From the NCBI GenBank assembly GCA_900543515.1, contig UQRW01000018.1, positions 1 to 40,511 of the forward strand: a DNA stretch of 40,511 bases, in the 5' to 3' direction. The notes under the pieces are model-generated. The model was not told the origin of the DNA. It saw nothing but the letters and a program-made list of their open reading frames with translations, and did not search any database. Shown in pieces: positions 15,501 to 24,392 of this stretch; the first letter of the stretch is position 1, and each line of letters opens with the position of its first letter. The position numbers and the translations under genes are program-made. The DNA is from an uncultured Collinsella sp. (GTDB lineage Bacteria; Actinomycetota; Coriobacteriia; Coriobacteriales; Coriobacteriaceae).

Positions 15501-16289
15501 ATGGCCAACATGACGAGCTCGGTTTCGGCATCGCAGGTTGCCGGCGAGCTGGCGAGCGCCACGTTTGAGGAGATTCCCGCCCTCGTGGAGCATTATCGTG
15601 AGGATCCGCGCCAGCAAGTGATCAAGGCTTGCGAGCGTGCTCTTAAGCGCCATGCCAAGGAACTTGCCGAGCGCGAGCGCGTCAATGACATGTACGAGCT
15701 TATGCATGAGCTTGGCGGCGATGGGGTGGTCGTTGGCGTCGACGAGGTGGGTCGCGGATCGGTGGCTGGTCCTTTGACGGTATGCGCCGTCTGCCTTCCT
15801 ATGGAGCCGCGCGTCTGGGGCATCAACGATTCCAAAAAGCTCACGCCGGCGCGCCGCGAGTTACTCTCAGTGAAGATTGCCGAGGTGGCGACGGCGATCG
15901 GTTTTTGCCATATCGCGCCTAAGGATATCGATGAGATGGGCATGGCCCGTGCTATCCGTACCGCCGTTGCAGGCGCCGTGGCCGATACAGGGCTCGAGCC
16001 CGACTGCGTCCTCATGGATGGCAACCCCTTGGGCGCCGTTCCCAATGAGCGCGACGTGGTGAAGGGCGATGCCAAGATCGCCTGTATCGCCGCGGCATCC
16101 ATCATGGCAAAGGTCACGCGTGACGAGATGATGGTCGAGTACGACGCCGAGTACCCCGAGTACCATCTGGCCGAATCGAAGGGCTATGCGAGCCCCGAGC
16201 ACATCGAGGCCATTCGAAAACATGGACTTTGTCCACTGCATCGTGTGAGCTTTTGCGGAAACTTTCTGCAGACTGAGCGCCTTTTCTAG
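15501..16289 (+). CDS. rnhB: Ribonuclease HII
   Basis: RNase HII cuts the RNA strand of RNA/DNA hybrids and starts removal of misincorporated ribonucleotides. ATG 15501 has AGGAGG at ideal spacing; an in-frame ATG at 15483 is less likely. The 262-residue protein has an N-terminal helical extension of about 70 residues (ATFEEIPALVEHYREDPRQQ), common in Gram-positive RnhB. The catalytic core follows: VGVDEVGRGSVAGPL with the first Asp-Glu, NDSKKLTP, VLMDGNPLG, KGDAKIACIAAASIMAKVTR and YHLAESKGYASPEH. The C-terminal HRVSFC is typical. A terminator follows. Confidence 0.96.
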   Translation: MANMTSSVSASQVAGELASATFEEIPALVEHYREDPRQQVIKACERALKRHAKELAERERVNDMYELMHELGGDGVVVGVDEVGRGSVAGPLTVCAVCLPMEPRVWGINDSKKLTPARRELLSVKIAEVATAIGFCHIAPKDIDEMGMARAIRTAVAGAVADTGLEPDCVLMDGNPLGAVPNERDVVKGDAKIACIAAASIMAKVTRDEMMVEYDAEYPEYHLAESKGYASPEHIEAIRKHGLCPLHRVSFCGNFLQTERLF

Positions 16290-16339
16290 GTCAATTGTGG
16301 AGACAGGGACCTCTAGGGTTTTATAAACCTGCTGGTAGC

Positions 16340-16381
16340 GGGCCGTATGCAACAGCATTGCTGCGTACGGCCCTTTTTTTT
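16340..16381 (+). terminator. Terminator of rnhB
   Basis: GGGCCGTATGCA / TGCGTACGGCCC (16340-16351 and 16362-16373), a 12-bp stem with one G-T pair, followed by eight T residues. Confidence 0.92.
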
Positions 16382-16479
16382 GACGGCATTTGGTCAGCTT
16401 TTGGTTTGCTTCCGGTACTTACCCGCATGAAAGGTGCCCTCATCATCGGGGCAATGCAGTGTGCGGGAAAGGAGACCCC

Positions 16480-16965
16480 ATGAGTGCCGCAAGCAAAAAG
16501 AGCAAGACGCAGCAGCTCAAGGAGCGTTGGGAAAACGGCGAGCTCGACTGCGGGGCGATGACGCCCGAGTTTATCAAGGGACTCAGCCCCCGCGAGCTGG
16601 GCATGCTGGGCGAGCTGATCACCATCGACTACTTTAACGAGCGCGGCTACACCTTGCTGGAGCAGGGTTATCGTTGCACCGAGGGCGAGGCCGATCTGGT
16701 GCTGCTCGATGAGCTTGACGATGTCGTGGTGATGGCCGAGGTCAAGACCAGGCGCGTCGCCCTGGATTGCACCACGCGGGTCTTTCCCGAGGAGGCCGTG
16801 GATGCCCAAAAGCAGCGTCGGTATCGCCGTATCGCAAGTTGCTATCTCATGGAGCACTATCCGCTCAAGGCGATCCGCTTCGATGCAGTGGGTGTCACCA
16901 TTCGCGGCGGGCATATCGCCGAGATCGAGCATCAGTACAACGCGTTCGATTGGCAGGTGTCGTGA
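16480..16965 (+). CDS. yraN: UPF0102 / YraN family protein
   Basis: YraN proteins have a restriction-endonuclease-like fold, and their function is not established. The 161-residue product starts at ATG 16480 with AAAGGAG just upstream. Family motifs are LGMLGELITIDYFNERGYTL, YRCTEGEADLVLLDELDDVV and MAEVKTRR, which contain the putative E...D...ExK nuclease-type residues. QKQRRYRRIASCYL and IRFDAVGV follow. An N-terminal extension of about 35 residues precedes the domain. The gene overlaps comM by one base, so it belongs to the yraN-comM-dprA operon, as in many genomes where the trio is linked to DNA uptake and processing. Confidence 0.93.
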   Translation: MSAASKKSKTQQLKERWENGELDCGAMTPEFIKGLSPRELGMLGELITIDYFNERGYTLLEQGYRCTEGEADLVLLDELDDVVVMAEVKTRRVALDCTTRVFPEEAVDAQKQRRYRRIASCYLMEHYPLKAIRFDAVGVTIRGGHIAEIEHQYNAFDWQVS

Positions 16966-18488
16966 TGGCGTTCGAGACGTTTGCCGTTCACGCGGCCTGC
17001 ATCCGCGGCGTCGAGGCGATTCACGTCACGGTCGAGGTCTCGCTTGCCGGCGGCGTTCCGGGCATTCAGATGCTCGGCATCCCGAGTATGGAGGTGATGG
17101 AGTCACGTGGTCGTATTCGCTGTGCGATGCGCTCGGCCGGCTTTGAGATCCCGCGCTCGGGCATTACGGTCAATCTGGCGCCCGGCGATATTCGCAAGAC
17201 CGGTAGCGGCTTTGATCTGCCCATCGCCATCGCGGTTCTAGCGGCCGATGGTCAGATTCCCCGCGACAACCTCGATCGTTGTCTTATCGCCGGCGAGCTC
17301 GGCTTGGACGGCACGGTGCTTCCTGTCAAAGGCGAGGTGGCGTTTCAGCTATTGGCTCGCGACATGGGGCTGTCTTTTATCGCCGGCAGGTCCGACCAGC
17401 ATGTGCCACTCGCGGGCGTGGATTGCGGCTTTATCGACCATCTGTCTCAGCTTGCTCACGGCATGGGCGATGCCGCACGGCACTACTTGGATTCCGAGGG
17501 TGTCGAGGCGACCTTTGAGCCCGAGCTCGACTATGCAGACGTGCTGGGGCAGGAAGTCGCTAAACGCGGCATGGCGCTTGCGGCGGCAGGAGAACTCGGC
17601 TTGCTCATGATCGGGTCTCCGGGATCGGGCAAGACGATGCTCGCACGCCGTATGACCGGCATCCTGCCCGAGCTTTCCGTTGAGGATCAGCAGGAGGCAC
17701 TGTGCATCCATTCGGTTTTGGGTGAGAACATTGATGGCTTGTTGGCGGGGCACCGCCCCTTCCGCAGTCCCCACCACAGTATTTCGACCGCAGGCCTTAT
17801 CGGCGGCGGGCGCCCGGTGCACCCGGGTGAGATCAGCCTTGCTCATGGCGGCGTGCTCTTTTTGGACGAGCTTGCCGAGTTTCCCACGGGCGTGCTGCAG
17901 ACGCTGCGTCAGCCCATCGAGCGCGGCTACGTGAGGATCGTACGCGTCGACGGGGCTTTTACCTTCCCGTCGCGCTTTCAGCTGCTGGCTGCGAGCAATC
18001 CCTGCCCCTGCGGCTTTTTGGGCGATCGCGAGGTGCCGTGTCGCTGCTCGGCGGCGATGGTCGAGCGCTATCGGTCTAAACTGCGCGGTCCTTTGGCCGA
18101 CCGTATCGACATGATGATCGATGTGACCCGTCCCGACCCTCAAGTGATTATCGAGGGTGCGGAGGGCATGTCGTCGGCCGAGTTACGTGACTACGTTGTG
18201 CGCGGTCGCGCCTTTCGCGCTTGGCGCGAATCCCGCATGGACGATGCGGATGCCGAGGCCGAGGATGACGAGACACGGTCCATTGACGGCGTCGTTTCGA
18301 CCTTTGAGCTCGATGATGCGGCGGAGAAGTGTGTGCTCGGCCTGTCCAAACGCACGCATCTCACAGGGCGTGGCATCGTGCGCCTTGTTCGCATTGCGCG
18401 CACGATCGCAGATGTCGCCGAGAGCGAGCAGGTGACGCAGGACCACGTGCTCGAGGCGGCGATGTACCAGGGAAGGAGGGACCAATGA
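16965..18488 (+). CDS. comM: ComM/YifB-family Mg-chelatase-like AAA+ ATPase
   Basis: ComM is a hexameric helicase that promotes branch migration during natural transformation. ATG 16965 overlaps the yraN stop. The 507-residue protein has an N-terminal ChlI-like domain (VEVSLAGGVPGIQMLGIPSM, ITVNLAPGDIRKTGSGFDLP, AGELGLDGTVLPVKG), then the ATPase with Walker A MIGSPGSGKTMLA, RPFRSPHHSISTAGLIGGG, Walker B GGVLFLDELAEF and LAASNPCPCGFLGD, which is followed by the Cys cluster CRCS. The C-terminal lid ends with SKRTHLTGRGIVRLVRIART. An acidic linker DDADAEAEDDE sits before the lid. It overlaps dprA by four bases (ATGA). With dprA it suggests uptake-DNA processing, though no uptake genes are in the window. 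Confidence 0.95.
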   Translation: MAFETFAVHAACIRGVEAIHVTVEVSLAGGVPGIQMLGIPSMEVMESRGRIRCAMRSAGFEIPRSGITVNLAPGDIRKTGSGFDLPIAIAVLAADGQIPRDNLDRCLIAGELGLDGTVLPVKGEVAFQLLARDMGLSFIAGRSDQHVPLAGVDCGFIDHLSQLAHGMGDAARHYLDSEGVEATFEPELDYADVLGQEVAKRGMALAAAGELGLLMIGSPGSGKTMLARRMTGILPELSVEDQQEALCIHSVLGENIDGLLAGHRPFRSPHHSISTAGLIGGGRPVHPGEISLAHGGVLFLDELAEFPTGVLQTLRQPIERGYVRIVRVDGAFTFPSRFQLLAASNPCPCGFLGDREVPCRCSAAMVERYRSKLRGPLADRIDMMIDVTRPDPQVIIEGAEGMSSAELRDYVVRGRAFRAWRESRMDDADAEAEDDETRSIDGVVSTFELDDAAEKCVLGLSKRTHLTGRGIVRLVRIARTIADVAESEQVTQDHVLEAAMYQGRRDQ

Positions 18489-19420
18489 TGGCTGAGGGGA
18501 CCTTCGAGCTGCATCCAGGTGACGCGTTGTATCCCGAGACCGTTTTGGAGCTTTCTGATGTACCTCAGACGCTCTATGTGCGCGGCAACCCCGAGGCGCT
18601 TTCGACGCCCGCGCTCTCCATCATCGGTGCGCGCAAGGCCTCGCCGTATGGTCTTGCCGTGGCAGAGCTTGCGGCAAAGGTTGCGGTCGAGGCGGGAGTG
18701 ACGGTAGTTTCGGGCGGCGCGGTTGGTTGTGACCAGGCCTCGGGTTGGGCTGCGGTCAACGCCGGCGGCAAACACGTCGTGGTGCTGGGGACGGGCGCCG
18801 ACGTGGTCTACCCGCGTTCGAGCGCGGGGCTTATTACGCGCACGCTCGATACGGGCGGCGCGGTCGTGTCGATCTCTCCGTGGGGCATGGGTCCGCGCAA
18901 GTTTGCCTTTCCGCGCCGCAATCGCGTGATCGCGGCCCTGTCGCAAGCCCTCTTTGTATCCGAGGCGGGTATGCCTTCCGGGACGTTTTCTACAGCCGAG
19001 GCTGCTATGGATTTGGGGCGCGAACTTCTTGCCGTGCCGGGGTCGATCCTATCGCCCGAGTCGCGTGGCACGAATTACCTCATTGCGAACGGTGCCTGCT
19101 GCATCGTCGACGAGGAATCTATCGAGATGGCTATCTCACGCATCTACGGAACCCTGCGCTACTCGCGCCCCGATGCTCCCGGCATTGCCGACCTGAATCC
19201 AACACAGCAGACCGTGATGCATGCGCTCATCGCCTCTCCGCTCAAGGTCGACGACATCGCGGCGCTCGTCTCGCTCGATGCTGTCGGTGTACTCAAACTC
19301 TTGGGTTCGCTTGAACTCGAGGGCCTTATCGAGCGCATGATGGATGGAAGGTATGCGCCCTCCAAGTTTGCCCTTCACGCCCAGACGCCCTTAGGTCACA
19401 ATGGAAAACGTGTCAATTAG
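18485..19420 (+). CDS. dprA: DNA processing protein DprA
   Basis: DprA loads RecA on incoming single-stranded DNA during transformation. The start is ATG 18485 (or the next ATG 18488) behind GGAAGGAGG, inside the end of comM. The 311-residue protein has the Rossmann-like core: LSIIGARKASPYGLAVAELA, VVSGGAVGCDQASGWAAVNA, VVVLGTGADVVYP, FPRRNRVIAALSQALFVSEA, SGTFSTAEAAMDLGRELLAV, PGSILSPESRGTNYLIANGA. A C-terminal winged-helix-like DML1-type domain follows (NPTQQTVMHALIASPLKVDD). The usual N-terminal SAM-like domain is short or absent. trmFO starts 14 bases after the stop. Confidence 0.94.
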   Translation: MMAEGTFELHPGDALYPETVLELSDVPQTLYVRGNPEALSTPALSIIGARKASPYGLAVAELAAKVAVEAGVTVVSGGAVGCDQASGWAAVNAGGKHVVVLGTGADVVYPRSSAGLITRTLDTGGAVVSISPWGMGPRKFAFPRRNRVIAALSQALFVSEAGMPSGTFSTAEAAMDLGRELLAVPGSILSPESRGTNYLIANGACCIVDEESIEMAISRIYGTLRYSRPDAPGIADLNPTQQTVMHALIASPLKVDDIAALVSLDAVGVLKLLGSLELEGLIERMMDGRYAPSKFALHAQTPLGHNGKRVN

Positions 19421-19434
19421 AAAGGTGTTTGCAG

Positions 19435-20772
19435 ATGCAGTTCGATCAGGTGACGGTTATCGGTGGCGGTCTGGCGGGTTCGGAATGCGCGATCCAGCTG
19501 GCAGACCGCGGGTTTGCCGTAAAGCTGTGCGAGATGCGCCCCCAGGTGAGCTCCCCGGCCCACCATACCGATCACCTGGCAGAGCTCGTCTGCTCCAATT
19601 CGTTTAAGTCGACCCGTCCAGATTCCGCTGCTGGCCTACTAAAAGCCGAGCTCGAGCGCATGGGTTCGGTGCTGCTCGATTGCGCTCATCGCGCGGCTGT
19701 TCCCGCCGGTGGCGCCCTGGCGGTCGACCGCGTCAAGTTTTCCGAGCTTGTCGAGGCCGAGGTTGCCGCCCGTCCCAATATCGAGATCATTCACGGCGAG
19801 GTCACGCAGATTCCCGAGGGTCACGTGGTCATTGCCGCCGGCCCCTTGTGCTCGCCGGCGCTGAGCGAAGAGGTCATGAAGCTCGTCGGTGGCGACGCCC
19901 TTGCGTTCTTCGATGCCGCGGCGCCGATCGTCGATGCCTCCACGCTCGATATGGACGTGCTGTTCTCGCAGTCGCGCTACGAGGAGCAGGGGAGCGGCGA
20001 CTATCTCAACGCTCCGCTCAATAAGGAGGAGTACGAGGCCTTTATCGAGGCGCTTACCACGGCCGACCGCGTGGTACTCAAGGACTTTGAGGGCGGCGAT
20101 CTGTTCCAGGCCTGCCAGCCTGCCGAGGAGGTTGCGCGCACCGGCAAGGACGCCATTCGCTTTGGCGCCATGAAGCCCGTCGGCCTCACCGACCCGCGTA
20201 CCGGACGTCGCCCTTGGGCGGCGATTCAGCTGCGTGCCGAGAACAAGGAGAAGACCGCCTATAACCTGGTGGGCTTCCAGACCAACCTGACCTTTGGCGA
20301 GCAGAAGCGCGTCTTCCATATGGTGCCGGGCCTGGAGAACGCTGAGTTCTTCCGCTACGGCGTCATGCACCGCAATACCTTTGTCGACGCCCCGCACGTG
20401 CTCGATGGCACCTTTGCCGTGCCCGGTACCGGCGTGCGCCTGGCCGGTCAGATCACCGGCACCGAGGGGTACATGGAAGCCGTGGCGACCGGTCTGCTCG
20501 CGGCGCTCAACACCTATGCCGAGGCTATCGGTGCCGCGGGCGTCGAGTTGCCGCGTGTGGGCGCCCTGGGTGCGCTCGTGGGCTATGCGACCGATCCTGC
20601 CACCGTGGGCTATCAGCCTATGCATGTCAACTTTGGCCTGGTGACGCCACTCGAGGATGGTAAGCGCCGCAGCAAGCGCGACCGCTACCAGGCCTATGCG
20701 GACCGTGCGCTCGAGGCTCTTGATGCCTATCTGGCCACTCGCCCCGATCTGTTTGGAGGCGACCGGTCATAG
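19435..20772 (+). CDS. trmFO: Folate-dependent tRNA (uracil-54-C5)-methyltransferase
   Basis: TrmFO (formerly Gid) uses 5,10-methylenetetrahydrofolate and FAD to make ribothymidine 54 in the tRNA T loop. ATG 19435 has GAAAGG nine bases upstream; a TTG at 19429 is possible. The 445-residue protein starts with the FAD-binding TVIGGGLAGSECAIQLADRG. It continues with EMRPQVSSPAHHTDHLAELV, CSNSFKS, GGALAVDRVKFS, AFFDAAAPIVD, APLNKEEYEAF, GVMHRNTF, LAGQITGTEGYMEAVATGLL and MHVNFGL, all typical of the family. Its neighbour is a tyrosine recombinase, as in the trmFO-codV order of Bacilli. topA, often next to it in other genomes, is absent here. Confidence 0.96.
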   Translation: MQFDQVTVIGGGLAGSECAIQLADRGFAVKLCEMRPQVSSPAHHTDHLAELVCSNSFKSTRPDSAAGLLKAELERMGSVLLDCAHRAAVPAGGALAVDRVKFSELVEAEVAARPNIEIIHGEVTQIPEGHVVIAAGPLCSPALSEEVMKLVGGDALAFFDAAAPIVDASTLDMDVLFSQSRYEEQGSGDYLNAPLNKEEYEAFIEALTTADRVVLKDFEGGDLFQACQPAEEVARTGKDAIRFGAMKPVGLTDPRTGRRPWAAIQLRAENKEKTAYNLVGFQTNLTFGEQKRVFHMVPGLENAEFFRYGVMHRNTFVDAPHVLDGTFAVPGTGVRLAGQITGTEGYMEAVATGLLAALNTYAEAIGAAGVELPRVGALGALVGYATDPATVGYQPMHVNFGLVTPLEDGKRRSKRDRYQAYADRALEALDAYLATRPDLFGGDRS

Positions 20773-21689
20773 CCTTTGACCTGTACGACACCGTCGACTC
20801 GTTTATCGCCTATATCGCACGCGTCGAGGGACTTTCTCCCAACACGGTGACGGCCTATGGCTCGAGGCTGGAGCGCTTTGCTGCCTGGTGCGAGCGCGAG
20901 GATATCGATGCTTTCTCTGCCGACGTGCGCACCATTCGTCGCTATCTTGCCGAGCTTTCGCGTGAGCAGGTGGCTCCCCGAACGCTTGCAGCGCATCTGT
21001 CGGCCATCCGATCGCTCTATCGCTGGATGGCGGCCGAGGGGGTCGTGGAGGGCGATGCGGTCTCGGCGATCGCATCGCCCAAGCTCCCGCGCGATCTGCC
21101 CGGGGTGCTGACGACCCAACAGGTGGAGGCGCTGTTCCGTGCCCCCGACACCGCGACGCCCGCGGGATTGCGCGATGCGGCGATGCTCGAGTTGCTCTAT
21201 GCCTCGGGTGCCCGCATCTCAGAGCTTGCGGCGCTCAATGTGGAATCCATTGCATGGTCCGAGCGCACACTGCGGCTGTGGGGCAAGGGCAGCAAGGAGC
21301 GCATCGTGCCCCTGTATCGCCGCGCGCTCGAGGCGACCCGCACCTATATCGAGGAGGGGAGACCGGCACTGCTCGCCCAGGCAAAGCATCGCGATGCCGC
21401 GAACGGTCCGCATCCGTTGTTTATCTCGGCGCGCGGCAACCGCATGAGTGCCGCTATGCTCAGGCGGCGCTTTCATATGCTGGCGACGCTCGCCGGCATT
21501 CCGGCTGACATCGCCCCGCATGCGATGCGCCATACGTTTGCGACGGATCTGCTCGAGGGTGGCGCGGACCTGCGCTCGGTGCAGGAACTGCTGGGCCACG
21601 CGAGCCTGTCCACGACGCAAATCTATACGCATCTCACGCCCGATCGGCTCAAGAACGCCGTGAGCCAGGCCCATCCCCGCGGCGAGTAG
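20769..21689 (+). CDS. Tyrosine recombinase XerC/XerD type
   Basis: This is a 306-residue site-specific recombinase, probably for chromosome dimer resolution. The N-terminal SAM-like DNA-binding domain starts AFDLYDTVDSFIAYIARVEG and LSPNTVTAYGSRL. The catalytic domain shows Arg in LYASGARISELAAL, Lys in GKGSKER, HAMRHTFATDLLEGGADLRS and LLGHASLSTTQIY with the nucleophile Tyr. No ATG, GTG or TTG exists at the proper start. The first codon consistent with a full N-terminus is ATA 20769-20771, overlapping the trmFO TAG, with GGAGG (20755-20759) nine bases upstream. The first canonical start is GTG 20847, which would remove about 26 residues of the DNA-binding domain. Naming it xerC, xerD or codV needs phylogeny. 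Confidence 0.9.
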   Translation: MAFDLYDTVDSFIAYIARVEGLSPNTVTAYGSRLERFAAWCEREDIDAFSADVRTIRRYLAELSREQVAPRTLAAHLSAIRSLYRWMAAEGVVEGDAVSAIASPKLPRDLPGVLTTQQVEALFRAPDTATPAGLRDAAMLELLYASGARISELAALNVESIAWSERTLRLWGKGSKERIVPLYRRALEATRTYIEEGRPALLAQAKHRDAANGPHPLFISARGNRMSAAMLRRRFHMLATLAGIPADIAPHAMRHTFATDLLEGGADLRSVQELLGHASLSTTQIYTHLTPDRLKNAVSQAHPRGE

Positions 21690-21736
21690 GAGAAGCGCCA
21701 CCGTGTTGCACCGAGGTGTGTGGTTTTGATTGCGGG

Positions 21737-21765
21737 TTGGCAGGAAGAGGTAATCCTGCTATCAT
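21737..21765 (+). promoter_or_regulatory. Promoter of rpsB-tsf
   Basis: TTGGCA (21737-21742) and TATCAT (21760-21765) are exactly 17 bp apart, about 140 bp before rpsB. The leader between has a small hairpin GTTGC/GCAAC near 21772-21787 and a GC-rich folded part near 21825-21860. This is room for S2-type feedback control, but I cannot match a known leader motif. Confidence 0.65.
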
Positions 21766-21906
21766 TCATCGGGTTGCTTCACGGCAACAGGTTTTTATCA
21801 CGCACGCGCGGCTACTTCATACCGTGGTGCCCGGGCTTTGGTAGCACATGTCCGGGTTGGTTTTGGAGGATGACCCCGCGCGGAGGCAAACCACAGGAGG
21901 TTTAAC

Positions 21907-22635
21907 ATGGCTACCAAGATTAATATCCGCACCCTGCTCGAGGCCGGCTGCCACTTCGGTCACCAGACCCGTCGCTGGAACCCCAAGATGAAGCCGTTCA
22001 TCTTCGGTGAGCGCAACGGCATCTATATCCTTGACCTCAAGCAGACCATCCTCGACGCCGACCAGGCCTACACCTTCGTCAAGAACGTCGCCAAGGGTGG
22101 CAACGTGCTGTTCGTCGGCACCAAGAAGCAGGCTCAGGAGGCCGTCAAGAACGCTGCTGAGCGCGCCAACATGCCTTACATCAACCAGCGTTGGCTCGGC
22201 GGTATGCTGACCAACTTCGTCACCATCCGCTCCCGCATCAACCGCATGGAGGAGCTCGAGGCTATGGTCGAGGACGGCCGCATGGCAGTGCTCCCCAAGA
22301 AGGAGCAGGCTGTTCTCGGCAAGGAGCTCACTAAGCTCCAGACCAACCTCGGTGGCGCCCGCGACATGAAGGGTCTGCCCCAGGCTCTCTTCGTCATCGA
22401 CACCAAGCGCGAGGAGAACGCCATCAAGGAGGCCCAGCGCCTGAACATCCCCGTCGTCGCCCTGATCGACACCAACTCCGATCCCGACGAGGTCGAGTAC
22501 GGCATCCCCTGCAACGATGACGCTATCTCCGCTGTCACCCTTATGTGCGAGCTCATGGCTGACGCCTGCCTCGCTGGCTCCGGCAAGGAGCAGGTCTCCG
22601 AGGCCGAGATGGCCGCTGAGCCCAAGGCCGAGTAA
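21907..22635 (+). CDS. rpsB: 30S ribosomal protein S2
   Basis: S2 is a late-assembling small-subunit protein that recruits S1 where S1 is present. The 242-residue product starts at ATG 21907 behind CAGGAGG. Clear family motifs are LLEAGCHFGHQTRRWNPKMK, FIFGERNGIYILDLKQT, VLFVGTKKQAQEAV, YINQRWLGGMLTNF, LPQALFVIDTKRE and IPVVALIDTNSDPDEVEYGI. The C-terminus is a short acidic tail. tsf follows 45 bp later, the universal rpsB-tsf pair, ending at a strong terminator. Confidence 0.98.
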   Translation: MATKINIRTLLEAGCHFGHQTRRWNPKMKPFIFGERNGIYILDLKQTILDADQAYTFVKNVAKGGNVLFVGTKKQAQEAVKNAAERANMPYINQRWLGGMLTNFVTIRSRINRMEELEAMVEDGRMAVLPKKEQAVLGKELTKLQTNLGGARDMKGLPQALFVIDTKREENAIKEAQRLNIPVVALIDTNSDPDEVEYGIPCNDDAISAVTLMCELMADACLAGSGKEQVSEAEMAAEPKAE

Positions 22636-22680
22636 ATCAGTCTTAGTTAATTCTTTTTCATCTCTTTGAAAGGAACCACA

Positions 22681-23550
22681 ATGGCCCAGATTACCGCCGC
22701 TATGGTCAAGCAGCTCCGCGAGATGACCGACTCCCCGATGATGGAGTGCAAGAAGGCTCTCGTCGAGGCTGACGGCGACATGGACGCCGCTGTCGACGTT
22801 CTGCGTAAGAACGGCCTTGCCAAGGCTGCCAAGAAGGCTGGCCGTGAGACCAACGAGGGCGCTGTCGCCGCGTTCGTCTCCGAGGATGGCAAGACCGGCG
22901 CTCTGCTCGAGCTCTCCTGCGAGACCGACTTCGTTGGCTCCAACGCCAAGTTCACTGGCTTTGCTTCCAAGGTCGCTGAGGTTGTCGCTACCACCGAGCC
23001 TGCTGACGTCGACGCTCTGCTCGAGAAGCCGATGGGCGAGGAGACCGTTTCCTCCGAGCTCACCGAGATGATTCACATCATGGGCGAGAACATGAAGATC
23101 TCCCGCTTCGCTGCCCGCAAGGCCGAGAACGGCGCGCTCGCTTCTTACATCCACATGGGTGGTAAGATCGGCGTCCTCGTCGAGTTCGCCTTCGAGAAGG
23201 CCGAGACCGCTCAGGCTGAGTCCTTCAAGACCTTCGCTCACGACGTTGCCCTTCAGGTTGCTGCCGTCGCCCCGATCTGCGCTACCCGCGATCAGGTTCC
23301 TGCCGAGACCGTCGAGCACGAGAAGCAGATCTACATGGCCCAGGCTGCCGAGTCCGGCAAGCCCGAGGCTATCCAGGAGAAGATGGCTGTCGGCCGTCTG
23401 GAGAAGTTCTACAAGCAGTCCGTGCTCACCGAGCAGGAGTTCATCAAGGACAGCTCCCTCACCATCAAGAAGTACGCTGAGCAGGTCTCCAAGGAGCTCG
23501 GCGACACCATTACCGTCGTTGCCTTTGACCGTCTGGTTCGTGGCGAGTAA
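22681..23550 (+). CDS. tsf: Translation elongation factor Ts
   Basis: EF-Ts exchanges GDP for GTP on EF-Tu. The 289-residue protein starts at ATG 22681 with GAAAGGA upstream. The N-terminal UBA-like domain (AAMVKQLREMTDSPMMECKK, AMDAAVDVLRKNGL) leads to AAKKAGRETNEGAV and the core with LLELSCETDFVG, the EF-Tu contact motif. HIHMGGK-like (YIHMGGKIGVLVEF) and AHDVALQVAA follow. The C-terminus has EKFYKQSVLTEQEFIKDSS. It is followed by a perfect terminator hairpin. Confidence 0.98.
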   Translation: MAQITAAMVKQLREMTDSPMMECKKALVEADGDMDAAVDVLRKNGLAKAAKKAGRETNEGAVAAFVSEDGKTGALLELSCETDFVGSNAKFTGFASKVAEVVATTEPADVDALLEKPMGEETVSSELTEMIHIMGENMKISRFAARKAENGALASYIHMGGKIGVLVEFAFEKAETAQAESFKTFAHDVALQVAAVAPICATRDQVPAETVEHEKQIYMAQAAESGKPEAIQEKMAVGRLEKFYKQSVLTEQEFIKDSSLTIKKYAEQVSKELGDTITVVAFDRLVRGE

Positions 23551-23573
23551 ATAAGCTCTTGTAGCTGGTAATG

Positions 23574-23608
23574 AGCAGGCTGTGGGTTTTACTCACAGCC
23601 TGCTTTTT
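23574..23608 (+). terminator. Terminator of rpsB-tsf
   Basis: A perfect 11-bp stem AGCAGGCTGTG / CACAGCCTGCT (23574-23584, 23594-23604) with a 9-nt loop, followed by four further T residues. Confidence 0.93.
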
Positions 23609-23667
23609 CATGGCTCTTATCAGAGCCTTTGATATCATATTGAGAGTCTAATTAAAGGAGGATCGCT

Positions 23668-24390
23668 TTGTCCGACATCCGATATAAACGCGTGCTTCTT
23701 AAGCTTTCCGGCGAAGCACTGATGGGCGACGGCCAATATGGCATCGACCCCAAGGTTACCGACCATCTTGCCAAGCAGGTCAAGGAGCTGCTCGCCGTTG
23801 GCCATGAGGTCGGCGTCGTTGTCGGCGGCGGCAATATTTTCCGCGGCATGGCCGGCGCTGCCGGTGGCATGGAGCGTGCTCAGGCCGACTACATGGGCAT
23901 GCTGGCAACCGTTATGAACGCGCTCGCCCTGCAGGATGCCTTCGAGCACAACGATGTTCCCTGCCGCGTGATGAGCGCTATCCAGATGAACGAGATCTGC
24001 GAGCCCTATATTCGCCGTCGCGCCATCAACCACCTTTCCAAGGGCAACGTCGTTATTTTTGCCGCCGGTTCGGGCAATCCGTACTTTACGACCGACACCG
24101 CCGCGGCTCTTCGTGCGTGCGAGATCGGCGCCGAGATTCTGATTAAAGCCACCAAGGTCGACGGCATCTACGACAAGGATCCCGTCAAGTGCGCCGATGC
24201 CGTCCGTTTTGACAAGATTACCTATCACGAGGTGCTCGTCCGCGGTCTGCAGGTTATGGATTCCACGGCTACGGCACTGTGCCAGGATAACCGTATGCCG
24301 ATTTTGGTCCTCAACATCGATGGCGAGGACACCGTCAAGCGCGCGCTTTCGGGTGAGCCCGTCGGCACGCTCGTCTATCAGGAGGATTAA
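23668..24390 (+). CDS. pyrH: UMP kinase
   Basis: PyrH phosphorylates UMP to UDP and belongs to the amino acid kinase fold. The start is TTG 23668 with AAAGGAGGA ideally placed. The 240-residue protein shows the family motifs RVLLKLSGEALMG, VGVVVGGGNIFRG, ADYMGMLATVMNALALQDAF, VIFAAGSGNPYFTTDTAAAL and KATKVDGIYDKDP. It heads the compact block pyrH-frr-uppS-cdsA-dxr; frr begins two bases after its stop. I could not place its promoter with confidence between the tsf terminator and 23668. Confidence 0.97.
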   Translation: MSDIRYKRVLLKLSGEALMGDGQYGIDPKVTDHLAKQVKELLAVGHEVGVVVGGGNIFRGMAGAAGGMERAQADYMGMLATVMNALALQDAFEHNDVPCRVMSAIQMNEICEPYIRRRAINHLSKGNVVIFAAGSGNPYFTTDTAAALRACEIGAEILIKATKVDGIYDKDPVKCADAVRFDKITYHEVLVRGLQVMDSTATALCQDNRMPILVLNIDGEDTVKRALSGEPVGTLVYQED

Positions 24391-24392
24391 GC

